Positions 40,337-53,762 of a stretch of 64,000 nt of DNA are shown piece after piece. The position numbers were made by a program, and so were the translations under genes. Below the pieces are notes generated by a model that had not been told where the DNA came from, ran no database searches, and worked only from the letters and a program-made list of their open reading frames with translations. The stretch is taken from positions 2,115,381 through 2,179,380 of the forward strand of contig VXBA01002417.1 in the NCBI GenBank assembly GCA_013399895.1. Direction: 5' to 3'. Each line of letters starts with the position of its first letter. Positions within the stretch are counted from its first letter, which is position 1. The stretch is from Serilophus lunatus (Eukaryota > Chordata > Aves > Passeriformes > Eurylaimidae).

Positions 40337-42643
40337 ATTTCCTTTCTTATTATTTCTTCCTTTATCATCATGGCAAAATTTAAAGCTCTGATTAAATTAA
40401 GGACTTGTGAACTAACAATATGACACAGAGATACATCTCCACCCTGGTGCTCTGCGTGCCCAGAGCCCTACAGTAACACTTGTTTATTATCTGGATTTCC
40501 ATTTTCAGTAGGCCATCAATAGATGTGATACTCTTGAACTGTAACACTTCATCTTCTTTGCTAGGAAAAAACAAAACAATCACACAGAGCACTAAATATT
40601 GACCCAAAATAGAGATGACCTCTATCCATTAGTTCCTGCAGTATTATTGCCCTGTTTTGCACTGCAAAATGATTTTTTTGAACTTCCCACTAACTTGTCA
40701 TGTTTGCTCCACCAGCAAGATAATGGGACTGCTATTCATGAAACTGTCCCACCAGGAATCTAGCCTGAGAAAGAAGTAGATTGAAACACTCCAGCTACTG
40801 AAGCAAGAGAGATTCAGCATCAAACTCAAACGAAAAGGGTATTTATGTCTTGTTTGATTGGCCATTTAGGTCAAACCAAGCTGAAATACAGTGCAACTTT
40901 TCAATTTGCCCTTGGAAATAAAACTACACAAACAGTGGAGTGAACTTTTTCCCACTGCATTTCCCTTTGAATAAGCATCATGCATTTTAACCTTGATTGT
41001 CGTTGGTGGCAGGAAAGCAGCTGTGATGGCAAAGGCCATATGTTTGTAGACTTTCATGAGAATAGGAATATTGACCCCTTCTTCCCAGCTATTCTTCTCA
41101 GCTGATCTCATGAAATGAAAGAAAAACAGAGACAAAAACCTTTACCCTTAAATTTCAGACACCCCAAATCAGCAAACACGTAACCTAGATGCTTTTTTAG
41201 CTGCAGAACTAGTATAATGGTCTCTATTATTTTCCTATGTTGCTGTGAAGAAGCCAAAGAACAGGAAGAGAAAGAGGTGCTGCAAGTTACATCGAGATCA
41301 ATGTACAAGGGAGCAAGGCCACATGAGATGAGCAAAGTCCCGGTGGACACAAGAAGGAGAGAGCAGGCAGAACATGCAATGGAGGGCAGCCCCACCATCA
41401 CCCTCTCAAAGGAGCTCTTAGGAGAGTGATGAGAAGGTAGTGACAATTTAGAGTAGGAAAAACAGCTCTATATGTCTGTAACTGAGAGCTGTGTGGGGTA
41501 CATGGGGCACAGAAGGAATTAAGGGGTGGGTAGGCAAACATTTCTCACACCAACAGCTTCTCTACTTCACTCAGAGGAGCTTAAACATAATAAGCCACAC
41601 ACTGCCAGCCATATTCACAGGCATGATGATACTGCTCCATCTCATCCTTCCACCCAATTATTTGCTGCACCCATCCTTTGCTATCAGCTGCAGACTCACC
41701 AGAGCCAGATTAAGCCCCTATCATGGGAGCCTTGACTGTCCCTTGCCTGAAATAGTGTAAGGTTTTTTTCACAGGAACACAATAAAATTCAGAGAATATT
41801 AATTTGACAAAACATGTGCCTTCTTCTCAAGACATGTTACAACAATAAATAACCAAGGGCACCCTAAAGCAAACTCACTCCACGCCAGATGGGATGTTAG
41901 GGCACTGGGTCCATCACGCCATGAAAGCTTGCCTTGCATTGCTAGCCCAGAGCCTTCTTGCTGTCAAGAGGGTAAAATGATCTAGCAAACAGAGAAGGAC
42001 TCTCTTTAACAGGAATAGGCAGATCTTACACAGAATGAGGTGGCCTGGAAGACCCTTAGGTAGGAAAACACTGTGGTTCTTACACTCAGAAAAGGAGCAT
42101 CAAAGCAGTGATGTGTCCAAGCAGCACATACTGCACCTGCAGCACAGAGCTCTGCCCAGCACACAGATGCTCAAGAAAACCAAGATTGTCTATATTTATA
42201 AAGCAAGTCCCACAGCTATTTTTAAAGCATACCATCTGCACTTTCTGATGGCAGGATGCATTTCACCTCAGGCCTCACAGCAATCACTCAGTAAACAACA
42301 GCATAAAACCGTTGGTCACCCTCCTGCTGAGCTTGCTACAACTTTCTTATCACTTTTGTTTTCCCTCCACCCCATCAACACACCTGCTCTGACTGAAAAG
42401 CTCCTCTGTTATCTCAGGTCACATTTAAACCTTATGTGATGAGTCTGCCCTACACCTGCCCTCCCTTGCCTTGTTCTCCTCCCTTCTAGACCCCAGGAAG
42501 TTACCTATTCCTTCTGAAGTGATTTGAAGGGAAAGTGCATATTTGGCCTATTTGCAACAATAGATTGCTCTGGTTGTGTTATTTTGACTTTTGGTCTTCT
42601 GGTTACGACTGAAAAGTCCTCCCTCAGTCTATTTAGCTTTACC

Positions 42644-42667
42644 TTACAGAGAGTTAACTCTCTGTAA
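42644..42667. repeat. Perfect 24-bp palindrome
   Basis: The sequence reads TTACAGAGAGTT followed by AACTCTCTGTAA, which are exact reverse complements with no spacer. The centre is GTTAAC. The bases outside do not extend the symmetry. Confidence 0.9.
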
Positions 42668-45436
42668 TGACAGCCCAGTGTTTGGGATTTTTTATTTACT
42701 TAAAAAGCAGTCATCAGTAGCTCCTGCTAAATAATTGACTGCTCTTTGGGTGGCCAAAGTTGAGCTCCTGAAATCTTCTTGCTTCTCTGAATCAATTTTT
42801 CCTATTTCCTTTTCAGTCAGACCATTTGGCACACCTCCCTAGATATATATGGATTTTTGCTATTATGTGACCTGCTCCTAATACAGTTTTTCTTCAGACT
42901 GTATCAGTTTTCCTTTTAATTTCTTTCTGAGTCATTAAACATAATATTTGTCTTTTAAGTCTATTCTTTAACTAGTGGCTCTATGGAAACAAAAAATAAT
43001 AAAAATAAGAAATTATTTACTTTTCTGCAGTAATAGTAAGGAGAAATAATGCATCATTGCACTAATAATAGTAATACCCAGAGAAAGACAATAAGAGAAT
43101 CAGAGTCAAGTCACTTCCATGTAAAGAAAACAAGAGCAGTAACTTCCCTCAGCTGTGATAACTCTGTGATAGCTGCAACAGCAGGAAAACATATTTTGAA
43201 TAGATGAAACTTTCTTGTATCCCTCTGAGTTAGCTCAAGGGGATAAACGATGACTGTACCTCTGATGCCCCCACTCACATTTCCAGACTGGATGCACACA
43301 CATATGTTTTAAAAGCCTCTTGATATAAGGAAGAGGTTATCATTGTTTTTTATCTTAATGTTCTGCAAAGAATAAGAGCTTTCCCCTTCTTCTGGTAAAA
43401 TACCTGGCTTCAATGTTTGCTTCAGACAGGCAGGATATTTGAAGAGGCTTTTACCAAATGCAGGGACAGGAAAGGGAATGTGTCTTACCCTTCCTGAGAG
43501 AACAGCAGTATGATGGCCAAGGGGGCATTTGAGAGACTGAAAATAAAATGGAGAACACAGCACCCATTTTTCTCACAGCAGCTGCTTGCTATGTTCTACA
43601 AAATCTTCTTAAAAGAAATGTGAGTACTTTGGGGATGGACTTACAGCAAACCTCCCAACTACAAGGTCGTCTCAAGGACAGGTAAAGGTGTTTATGTATG
43701 AGACACAGCCTCTATCTAGCCCATTTCTCATTCCCCAAAATGACCATCTGTGTGTCCAGAATCTCACAGTACAACAAAACTGCCAACTTCTTCATCTACT
43801 TGTACCACATTTCCTGCCTGTGGTCACAGAGCTTCTGAGAAAGGGGAAATCAGAAACAGCTACAGGCCAGATGCAATGGGATAATAACAAAACCTTATTG
43901 AGAGGGTCCCCACAACACCAGAGCTTTCTTTTTGTCTTAAATATTTTGTACATATCTTTTGTGGATACTCTTCACACCACTCGCAAGCTGACTCAAAGCT
44001 GAGGACATGAAGTGAGCTCAGGAAGACAAACCATCCCAGTGCCTTTTCTCTCCTTCCCTTGTCCCTTGTTTGTAGCTCCGTAAATGCAAATACACTTCAC
44101 ACCTTCACTGTTACTTTTAAGCTCTTGCAGCAGTTTCCATCTGGAGCAAGGTTCAGAGAGGGAAGAAGGGGAAAAGGTCAGAAAGTAACAAGCTGAGCTT
44201 GTCCTACATGTGTGCTGTATGTAAAATAAAATAAACCCAAATGTCACACAAAGCACAGTACAGATTAATGAAGCATTGTATTGATCTGTACCATCCAAAA
44301 GCTGAAATTGAAAGGATGGGCTCTGCTTGATTTAAATAGTGTACTGCTGTTCTGGGTGGCCTTGAATCAGTAGAGGAAGCTATAGCACATTAAGAGGATG
44401 ATGGGCATAAAACGTGACATCTGGGGGAGGCCAGCAGTATCTTCGTATATAGTCATACATGTCCTGTCATAAGAAACTCATTCTGCACCTTTCTATCTGA
44501 GTGGGTTTAGCAGCACACATACAAACATAAACAGAGCTTGATCTTCTCAAATTCCTAGAAAATACTGTAATGCCAAATAATACAAGGAAAGCAGCAAGTG
44601 CATTAAGGCCACCAGGGCACAGCACAGTTCTTCCAAGGGAACACAGATTAGGAGAAAACCTTGTCCTTTGTCCACAAACCCAGTGGGTTCCATGGAAATA
44701 ACACATCAGTACCACACTCTGCCTAGAAGAACAAATACAGGTTCTTGGGCCACTCAGAAGAGGCTTTTGACATCCACACACTCACTCCCCTCCCCAGCCA
44801 CAGAGGCAAACCTCCCAGACCTTCCTAACCACAGATTTTATCTTTGTTTGATTCACTTATAAACTGATTATGTAGCAAATCAGACCACAGACTGGTCAAG
44901 GTCTAAACAATGCTTTTGCCAATACTCAGCTTCCTACTGATATTTATGATCCTCAAACAACCCTTTGTTTGCCCCTTCCCTGATTGCAGGCGGTGACTCA
45001 GCAGTTGCAGGGCTCTGATTAGTATTCCCAGAGCATTTCCAAAGCATTTTCCTCTGACTGTCTCCCTCGTGCTGTGATCAGACCTATCAGGTTGTGGTGA
45101 ATTGCTCTGAGGAAGGTTACAGGTCTCCACAGGGACTGCTCATGATCTTTGAAAAGTGCATTTCCCTCTAGCAAGCTATAAATGCTCTGGAGAGTTGCTA
45201 AAGATCACTCAAAATAGATTATTGAACATTTTGATGTTGCACTCTCTTTCTGTGTTATCATATACTTATAGTATATTAAAAGATTCCTTAAATACCAAGT
45301 GCTTTTATGTAGAAGAGATTTGTGTTCTCAAAGCCAGAAGAAAATAGCTTTGTATCGTTCCAAGATATATAATGTCTTTTTTCTGCAGTTCTGCAGAATG
45401 GATTATAAGGGTTTGACAGCGCTGCTTTTTTCCTTC

Positions 45437-45456
45437 TTTTTTTTTTTTTTTTTTTT
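45437..45456. repeat. Poly-T run (20 bases)
   Basis: An uninterrupted T tract after 'ttttttccttc'. Confidence 0.95.
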
Positions 45457-48109
45457 ATAACTTTCCCCAACACCACTGACTGTTGTTACAGACTTTAGTT
45501 AACTTCTTTGGATTGTTTTTTTTCTCTTCCTAACAGTCCACAGTCAAAATGAAAAATATGAACCTTCTGGATCCTGACTTGATAAGGTCAGACTGTAGAA
45601 TTTTTCTTTCCAGCAATTTAGCCAGGCTCTCTCCTTCCAGAATACATTTACTCAGTAATAAACATCTCCAGACAGCCAGGCTGTACAGACTGGAAACAAT
45701 TAAGCCAAAATTGGGAAAAGCAGCACATGAATAAGTATTTCGCTTTTAATGAAATTAGACTGAAAAAAGGAAGTAAAAACATTTTCAAATTGTATTGATA
45801 CTTGTAAAAACTTGTGCTCATGCAAGTAACTTATGCATATTTTAATATCACTAAAAAGAAAATGTGCTGGGTAATCATAGCCCTTAGTACTTCATGCTGT
45901 GGTCAAGCAGCGAGAACATCAACATTTGAGGCACAAAATTTAACATCTAGTAGGAAAAACAAACAAATTTATCCATTTTTCTAAGAGTTTACAAAGGGAA
46001 GCCTGCTTAGCAACAGGTAAAAAGGGTTTGTGTAACTAGTGTAGAATAAGATTAAAATTTAGCTTATTCTAGTAATGAGTTAATAATTTATGAAGAAGCC
46101 TCATCTCTCAGGTAAGCAGTGAAATAAATAAGTTTAGCTGTCCCAAATTGCTAGAGATCCAAGTAAAATTCTTTTGTAACAACCCAGAGTTTTTCTATCA
46201 TCACAAACATTTCACTAAATCCTAAATTCCATTGCTGTCCAATTTTTGCATAAATGCACTTACCACTTAGACACCACTTAATTACAAATCCATTACTTGT
46301 TTATGTGCAGTAAGAGAACAAAAAGCATCTGTGCCATCGTTTTTAATTAGGTTATCATCCTACACCTTCTCCGTCCAGCATCCTCAAATAGTTTAGATGT
46401 AAATTCTAAAATAATTTAGAACTGAAAAATTGCACATCACATTTATGACTTCTATTGGTGTGGTTTTCTTTAGAGAGTCAAAACTAGTATGAAATTAAAC
46501 TTGGTTTTATAAAGCACTATTTCAATTTGGAAAGTTCACAGCATTTTCTAGAGGAATTAATGAATGTTGCTAATAGCTGGATCCAAGTTATAAGGCATTA
46601 GGAGGACGCAATCAGGAGGAAAGGCAATATATAACCTTTAGATAGGACAATTAGAGATCAATTATTAGAGCCAGAGAAGAGCATTCGAAAGCAGCTTCTT
46701 CATTAATCAAAGATTATCTCAAATTAGAATGTTTAATTATTTGCCATGGTTCTTTGTATATTCTTCTGCACCAAAAGAAAAAAAAAAGTCAAGGGCTTTT
46801 TGAAAGCTGCTTGGGTTTGAATATTTCATTATAAAATGGCTTTACAACTGAAATACCAAATATTTTAAAGAATATGTAAAATAGTGAAAGTAGCATAACC
46901 CAGAAAATTAATTCAAAGATGTATAACTGCTGATTTTTAATATGTTAAATCTGGTGGGTATTGTTAACTATTTGGATGACCACATACATGGAAAAATCGT
47001 TTTAATACAAATGGTAAGAAAGGAAAAGGTGTGAGTATCCCATGCACTGTAATAGTTTGGGGCAGGATCCTTGGGTCTGATGTTAGAATTAAATTGAACT
47101 TGTAGGCACCTGAGTTTTAGATTCCCAAATGACTGAGCATACCCAAAATTGAGATGGGAGGCAGCATTGTGAACAGGCACAGAAAGGATGATTAGACCAG
47201 CTGGTGGATGGAAAATTCTGGGCACCACTGTGTGCTCCATGTTGGAGGCAGTCCTCCAAATGGGAACTGCAAAACATGCTGGAGGCTTGTCAAGTATTAC
47301 CTTCCCTGGGCTAGTAGCCACCACTGACCAAATATCCATGAGTATTTCTATATTCTGACAGTTTAGATGAGAGGTGGGAGGAGATACACCTGGAGTACAG
47401 GAAAGGCCTTTTGCAAACAGGAATATTGGACTAACACAGGGGCAGGAGAGCTTTGCTGAGACAACTGTGCAGTTTAGGCAGGTGCAAATACATCGTTCAG
47501 GAGGAACAATAACTCCTATTCATGCTTATGTGAGGTGAAGCAGAGTAGGTCCTCTTTAAAACTGCCCTCAAAGCTCCCAGCTCCAAGGAGCACATTTTCA
47601 ACCATCCCAGAGCGCTCTGGGTGCTCTCCCACTCTGTGGGAATGCCATCCATAGGTTGTTCATGATGTAAAGTGTTCAACCTGTGCTTGGCACACTCACC
47701 ATTTATCTCCTACAAGGGAGATAAATGCTTGGTGGCCACAACACCAGCTGTCCATGGGCCTGTGGCCACCGGACACCTGCCCATGGGTCTTCTTAGGAAG
47801 TGTTTCCCAGCACAATGCCTGGGCACTTATTCTTTAGTGACAGCCAGACACAGACACAGATGTAGTGTGAGGAACCAAGCTGTTCCCTTTATGAGATATT
47901 TTTCTTACATAAATGTGTTTTTCCTCTTGGCCAACCCTATACTCAAGCCACAACAAAACTATTTTCTGTATTCTCTGAAAGTTGCATCCTGAAAGTGGAA
48001 ACAGACTTCCTTCTTCTCCTAGATGGCCTTCTTTTCTTACAAGGCCTCATCCTTTGCTGGCTAGGTCAGGAAAACCTCAGGCATATTCAGAGTCACTTAA
48101 ACTGGACTT

Positions 48110-48545
48110 TTAGGATCAGTGAATCATTTAAGTTGGAAAAGACCTTTAAGATTATGGGGTTCAACAGTCAGCACTGCCAAGGCCACCACTAACCCATGTT
48201 CCCAGGTGCCACATCTACACATCTTTTAAGTCACTCATCGGATGGTGATTCAAGCACTGCCCTGGGCAGCCTATTCCAATGCTTGATACCACTTTCAGGG
48301 AAGAAATGTCCCTAATATCCAGACTAAATCTCTCCTGGTGCAACCTGAGGCCATTTCCTCTTGTCCTGTCTCTTGTTTCCTGGGGGAAGAGAATGACCCC
48401 CACCTGGCTATGACCTCATTTTAGGGAATTGCAGAGAATTATAAGGTCACCCCTGAGCCTCTTTTACTCCAGACTAAACACTCTCAGCTATCTCAGTCAG
48501 TTCCACCCAAGCCAGCTACAGTGAAGATCTGCTCACCAGGCAGTT
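48110..48545 (-). repeat. CR1-like LINE fragment, the longest in the window
   Basis: A reverse-orientation CR1 segment of about 435 bases. It includes 'agttggaaaagacctttaag', 'gccaaggccaccactaaccc', 'tgccctgggcagcctattcc', 'gaagaaatgtccctaatatc' and 'tctctcctggtgcaacctga' with 'ccatttcctcttgtcctgtc'. It is diverged and has no open reading frame of reverse-transcriptase size. Confidence 0.93.
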
Positions 48546-51500
48546 AAATCCTTTCTTGCACAAGAAGTGATGAACAGGGGTTAGAGGGTCCTCTTTGTTA
48601 AAATATGAGAAAACAGAAGTCCCCTTTACTTCTCACCTAGTTTTTGCCTCCAAAAGGTTTTATTTTAAATGTATAATGTGCTTCCTTCTGGCAAAGGCTG
48701 AAGAAGTTTACACCAGACAGACTTTGCCTTTGGAGGAAAGACTTTCCAAGAATTTTAAACCAAGGCATAATCCATGTATGTGTTTCCACCGATTTTACCT
48801 GTCTGTGAGCTCTCCATCATCTTTCTCTCATTTAGTGTTGAAAAAATGAGACCATGACTTCAAAGTCAGTTGCAAAACTAAGTTTAAGATAAACTTTTTG
48901 CAGCAGGATGCATCTTTTCACTGTGGAAGTTCAGAACCTGCTATAAAAGAATCCCAGTGTCTCCCCATGATCAGCATGAGCTTTTGCCAAAAAAAAAATG
49001 AAATGTAATGAGATAATTTTTGCATTAATGCAGGCACTGGAGTTCTGGTCAGCATTTCAAATTGCCTCAGTCTAGTAAACGTATTAACCTACCTTTGAAA
49101 ACAAAATACCTGCCAGGTGAAATGCTTATTGAATTACACATTACAACAAAGAAAAAACCGACAAAGAAACAACTCAGTACAATTACTTGAAAATTGGCTG
49201 GATATAAGTTGAGGTATTCTTACAGTATGCCAGGCTTAGCCCCAAAATGTCCTCAGATATTCCTCTGCACTCTATTACAGAAGCCTTAAAACAGAGTTTA
49301 TTATAGCTTTACTAAAGATAGCACCATAATTTTGATGTCTCACAAGTGAATGGAAAAATACCTCTCTGCAGATTATCCCAAATTCTTATTAGTCAATACC
49401 AAATTTTGTTCCGTATCATACAGAAGTATTACTATTTTCAAGCCTCTCAGAGCAGAGATAAGATGCAGCACCTGCCAGGTAAGGGCCAGTCTCTCCAGCC
49501 AAGCTCTCAGCTTCACCACAGGCTTTTTCTACAGATCCTCTAGTGCAAAAGATGTATAAACACCACCAACAAAACCTCTTACATGTCTTCCAAGTAGAAC
49601 TCTTAGCAATTTCACTGCTGGAGTAATACCTGGCCTCTTCTAAAATGTTATTTTTATGGGAGGAAAAAAAAATATGATTAGCTAAAAACCTCAGTGCAAA
49701 CCTCAGCAAGCACTACTCATGAAATCAGTCAGAAATTACAGAGAGCTACAGTGATACCATTCATGATTGTACTGGGGGTGAAGTCCCTGTTCTGCACAAG
49801 GCACAGCACAGGTACAAAGCCAGTTTTCCTGCTCTTGGAGAAGACATTGCTCTGCAGAGGAGCAGGTTCCCATCGGGAATCAGCAGTGACCTCCATGCAC
49901 AAAGCACTGGCATCATGGGGTCCACAGAAAAATGAGACCTGGATTAAAATCCTAGCAGTAAGTAAGGAAATGAAACAATTCTGGCAGAATATTCATGATG
50001 GCAACAGACACATATATGTGCAGAAAAATGAAAGGTTTGTATTCGATTTTTTAAAATCAATATTTTAACATCATCTCAGTAATAAGTGGGGAGTTGGTTT
50101 TCAAAGTCTGATATCAGATGCTGGAGTAATTATCAGTGAAATTATCTTGTGAAAATTGTGTTCTCAAATCCACTCTTTCCCCTGACTAGAGAAGGAAAAA
50201 TGTGTTTAACAGAGAACACATACACCTGCATAAGAACATCTAATTAATCATGTGGCTCTAAATGATCTCTGGCAGCTTGTAACATGATGAAAACTGAATA
50301 TGAACAGTACATGTCACTGGAAAAAGAGGGCAAATCTTTCTACATTTACCTTGAAATTAAATTTTTGGCCTTGCTATGGCAAAGAAATAAAACTGAACAC
50401 ATGGGTTTATTATGAAGGTTTAACATCCTCTCTTGTCTTGGCCACATAATTCCAGCACCTCTCTTGTGCCAGCACCAATAATCAAGTTGTTTAGAAATTA
50501 ATTTCTTCCTTTTTTTTTTTTCTTTAGTCTACATTAATTTTCAGCTTATCATCCAGCTCACTATAAGGTCACTCAAAAGTAGGACTGATGGCTTGTATTG
50601 GAAGAATCAAAATGTTTGTACAGATAGAAGAGGGGTGAATGAATTATATATTCAATGCTAACTTGGACCTTTCAAACTAGTTGCAAACTTGCAGTCTGAT
50701 TTATCCTCATCTGAAGTAACATAGATGTCCATATTACACCAAGCCCTGTGCAATCTTTCACAGTGTGTTTGTACCTGTTAACTGCACTGCAAAAACAGCA
50801 CAATATAATAAAACAAATTGGTTCTGTCTGAAAATGGGAGAGACAAACTTGTTAGAGAAGATGAAAGTCTCTGCATTTCACTCAGAAATAAGCTTTACAG
50901 CTTAGTCATAAATACCTAAAAATCTTGTTTTCTAATAGAACTGTGATACAAGTTAATATATTTCATTTCTGGGTGGCACATAGAGCAGTAGAAAATCCGA
51001 TGTGTCCCCATGGCAAACCTACAAGTGGAAGATGGAATGTTTGTTTTTCGGTACAGTTCACCTACACAGGAATCAAGCTCAATCCAGCCCCAGCTGAGAG
51101 TTAACTCAGTCACAGTGTTTATTACAGCAGCCTGCAAAATAAATTATATCTTACCACTATTGCCATTAAATTATGGTTTATAGTTTTGAGGTGGCAATGC
51201 TAAATAAATATTTATGAATTTTTTAGTCTAGTGATGTTGAATAGCAGTTATTTCACAATTTGCTTTGTCCAATAATCAGATTAATTTACACATAGAAATA
51301 TTAAATTTTTTTCTATTTATGTTTTCATAGAGGAATATCCTTTCTATTCTATTTTCTTTCAGGTAATTAAGCTATACTGAGATAGCTGTAACATTTCAGC
51401 AGCCCTCTTAAAAAAAAAAAACAAAAAAAAACTTGTCCCAAATGTATGCAGTTATTAAAGTAACATTAACTTCTTCAATAACTATTTTTGATCAGGACAC

Positions 51501-53084
51501 ACATGTTATAAATAAATTCAAATGCTGTATTAATCTTAAATTAAAAAGCAGAAAAATCACAGTCAGCAAGAAAATTAGATGTCTCACCAAACTTTGCATT
51601 GCAACTTTTAAACTCCCTGAGATTTTCCTGGAAGTGATACTTAACCTTTATATGTTGTGATCTTGGAATGGCAAGGCCTACATTTCTGTGGCCAGGCCAA
51701 TTATCTTCAATTAAGTAATAAATGTGCAAGGCTTGTTCAGTGCCAGTATAAATTCCCCAGCTTTGTACTATACCTTCAGAAATACACTGAGTTAAAAAAC
51801 CAAATCACCTTCCAGAATCCACCTTTATATAACTTCATCATTTAATATCTTTCATTTATATTTTTTTTGAAAATTTTTTATAGGTTTTGCAGTTTACAAC
51901 AGTCTTAAAGAATAAAACTGCATGGTTACCTTTATTTGAAATAGAAAGCATATTGTTCTAGTGCCTTACAGGGATGTCTTAACTACCCACCATGGATATT
52001 TCTTCTAGACAATGACCATATAAAAGATTAACATATTGAGTGTGTTCATTGTAAAATACAAAATTTATGGAAGCAGTTTGGGGTTTTTTGAATTTACTCT
52101 AAGAGATTACAATTACCCTGCAGGAACAATAGTAATATATCTGCAACATACTCACAGAGCTCTTTTGGGTTTGTTATTGAAGAGGTAGATGAAATAGATC
52201 TAAGAGAGACACATGCTAAGAGTTTTTTCATGATGCATCAAAAATATTATTTAATTATTCACAGAAGTAACATATTCTGCTGAATTGATTATATCGAAAA
52301 GACATTAATTACAGAGACATAAAATAAGGACTCTACAGGCTCTTCTGGCATTAGGATGCAATAGAAAATGTCCAACAGGTAGGAGAAAAGTGAGATACAG
52401 AGCTGTCATTGATTTTCACTGGGTGTGTATGGGCCACTTATATCACATTTTGCTTTATAACACACACAAAAAAAAATCGAAAATACAAAGTGTTGGGGTT
52501 CCCAGAAATGCTGTTGTGCTTTCCTTACACCTCAAAAAAAAAAAAAAAAAAAAAAAGTCAGAGAATTTTTAGTGTGCAGGAGAGAAAGTAATACAGGAAA
52601 AATAAATCACAAATGATTTGATAAAATGCTACATGGCATTTACAACCATCTGATGTGACTTAAGGACAGTTATCAACTTATTCCTTCAATGTGTTTCCCA
52701 CAGTAAGTCTTGCAAATAATACTTAAATAAAAGGTCACAGTAACAATATCCTTTCCTTACTATTGATGAGATCAACCACGTTTTATATCACTTTTTGCAC
52801 AGAGATACATTTTTTAACCAATGCATTTCTTTATCAAATTGCAGGACCACATCAGTCCTGCTGTATTAATATCACAGTCACCAGTCACACAGTCACAGTT
52901 CACCTGAGTGATGCTTTCCAGCCCAAGAAAGTAGCAAATTTACTACTAATAAGTAGGAAATACCTCACACAAGGACAGTGAGGATATCTGTCTAGATATA
53001 AAGATTGTAAAAGGAGAAGAAAACCCTGGGTTGGTCCAGCATCCAAGAAATTCATCAGCTGCTGACAGGAGGCAGAAAAGAAAT
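48546..53084. other. Intergenic stretch, no supported gene
   Basis: AT-rich DNA with short open frames only. The 124-codon frame at 49694-50068 overlaps another on the opposite strand (49416-49709), has no recognisable domain and is not counted as a gene. A 23-base A run lies at 52534-52556. Confidence 0.7.
52534..52556. repeat. Poly-A run (23 bases)
   Basis: An uninterrupted A tract; open frames that cross it are not meaningful. Confidence 0.95.
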
Positions 53085-53200
53085 TACAGAATCATAGAAA
53101 TGTTGGGGTTGGAAAAACCCTCTAAGACCATCAAGCCCAACCATCAACCCAGTACCACAATCATGATCACCACTAAACTGTGTCCTCAAAACCATACAAA
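53085..53200 (-). repeat. CR1-like LINE 3' tail
   Basis: Reverse-orientation terminus 'acagaatcatagaaatgttg' then 'gggttggaaaaaccctctaa', 'gaccatcaagcccaaccat' and 'accactaaactgtgtcc'. The inner end fades near 53200. Confidence 0.88.
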
Positions 53201-53654
53201 GCCATGAAGAAGACAACTCTCAGCTCCAGATCACCACTGGGATTCACTGAGTCATGCTTAGAGCATTCCACTCAGCTTCCTAAATTCACAGGGCCAGCAC
53301 AACGGGTTGAGTCTCACCAAACACGTTCTGAGTGCTCTGGTCTGTTAAACTTGCAGGAGACAAGGTTAAAATATCCAAAACATTTAATGTTACTTCCCCA
53401 TACAGGTCCTCTGTTGTTTCTTGAAGTGTTTTGTTTGTTTTATGTTGCTCCCTCTGTGTGTGAAATTAAGTGAATGTTGACTGACACCAAGAAATCTGGG
53501 TTTAATCACTGGAAACATGCAGAAAGCATTCCAAAACACCAGACAGCTGGCCCAGGGATAACACAGATTGCTGGATGGAGCCTCTAGTCACATTTCTCTG
53601 CCCTCCATCTTGCTGATAAAGGGAACTCACTGGACTTAACATTGACAACACCAC

Positions 53655-53655
<1 letters not shown>

Positions 53656-53702
<47 letters not shown>
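53656..53702. repeat. Poly-A run (47 bases) at the edge of an assembly gap
   Basis: The longest homopolymer in the window, ending 22 bases before the run of Ns. Its true length is doubtful because it borders the gap. Confidence 0.9.
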
Positions 53703-53703
<1 letters not shown>

Positions 53704-53724
53704 GCACGCCCGTACGCCGTAAGA

Positions 53725-53735
53725 NNNNNNNNNNN
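53725..53735. other. Assembly gap (11 Ns)
   Basis: Eleven undetermined bases. They are flanked on the left by a GC-rich 22-base insert (53703-53724, containing several CG dinucleotides) that follows a 47-base A run, and on the right by 'acaaccccac' and a 17-base A run (53746-53762). The real amount of missing sequence is unknown. Confidence 0.98.
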
Positions 53736-53745
53736 ACAACCCCAC

Positions 53746-53762
53746 AAAAAAAAAAAAAAAAA
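53746..53762. repeat. Poly-A run (17 bases) on the other side of the gap
   Basis: Together with the run at 53656 this may be one long A tract that the assembler broke. Confidence 0.9.

Larger units (their letters stand above)
35026..48100. other. Region upstream of KYNU coding sequence, no supported gene
   Basis: This is either the 5'UTR intron of KYNU or intergenic DNA. The open frames in it are short, lack start context and known motifs, and often overlap on both strands. Notable items are the CR1 fragment at about 38708, a GT/AT microsatellite at 40311, an exon-shaped segment at 40141-40310 and a perfect palindrome at 42644-42667. The moderately GC-richer stretches at about 36780-37030 and 37600-37920 match no repeat I can name. 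Confidence 0.7.

Noticed and set aside
42035..42439. 134-codon plus-strand frame
   Set aside because: The longest frame in the window, but with no recognisable motif, start context or splice structure; composition is like translated non-coding DNA.
49694..50068. 124-codon plus-strand frame
   Set aside because: Opens from an arbitrary start, overlaps a 97-codon opposite frame at its 5' end and has no family resemblance.
53502..53747. Minus-strand frame with a long phenylalanine run
   Set aside because: It is translation of the poly-A tract and crosses the undetermined bases of the assembly gap.
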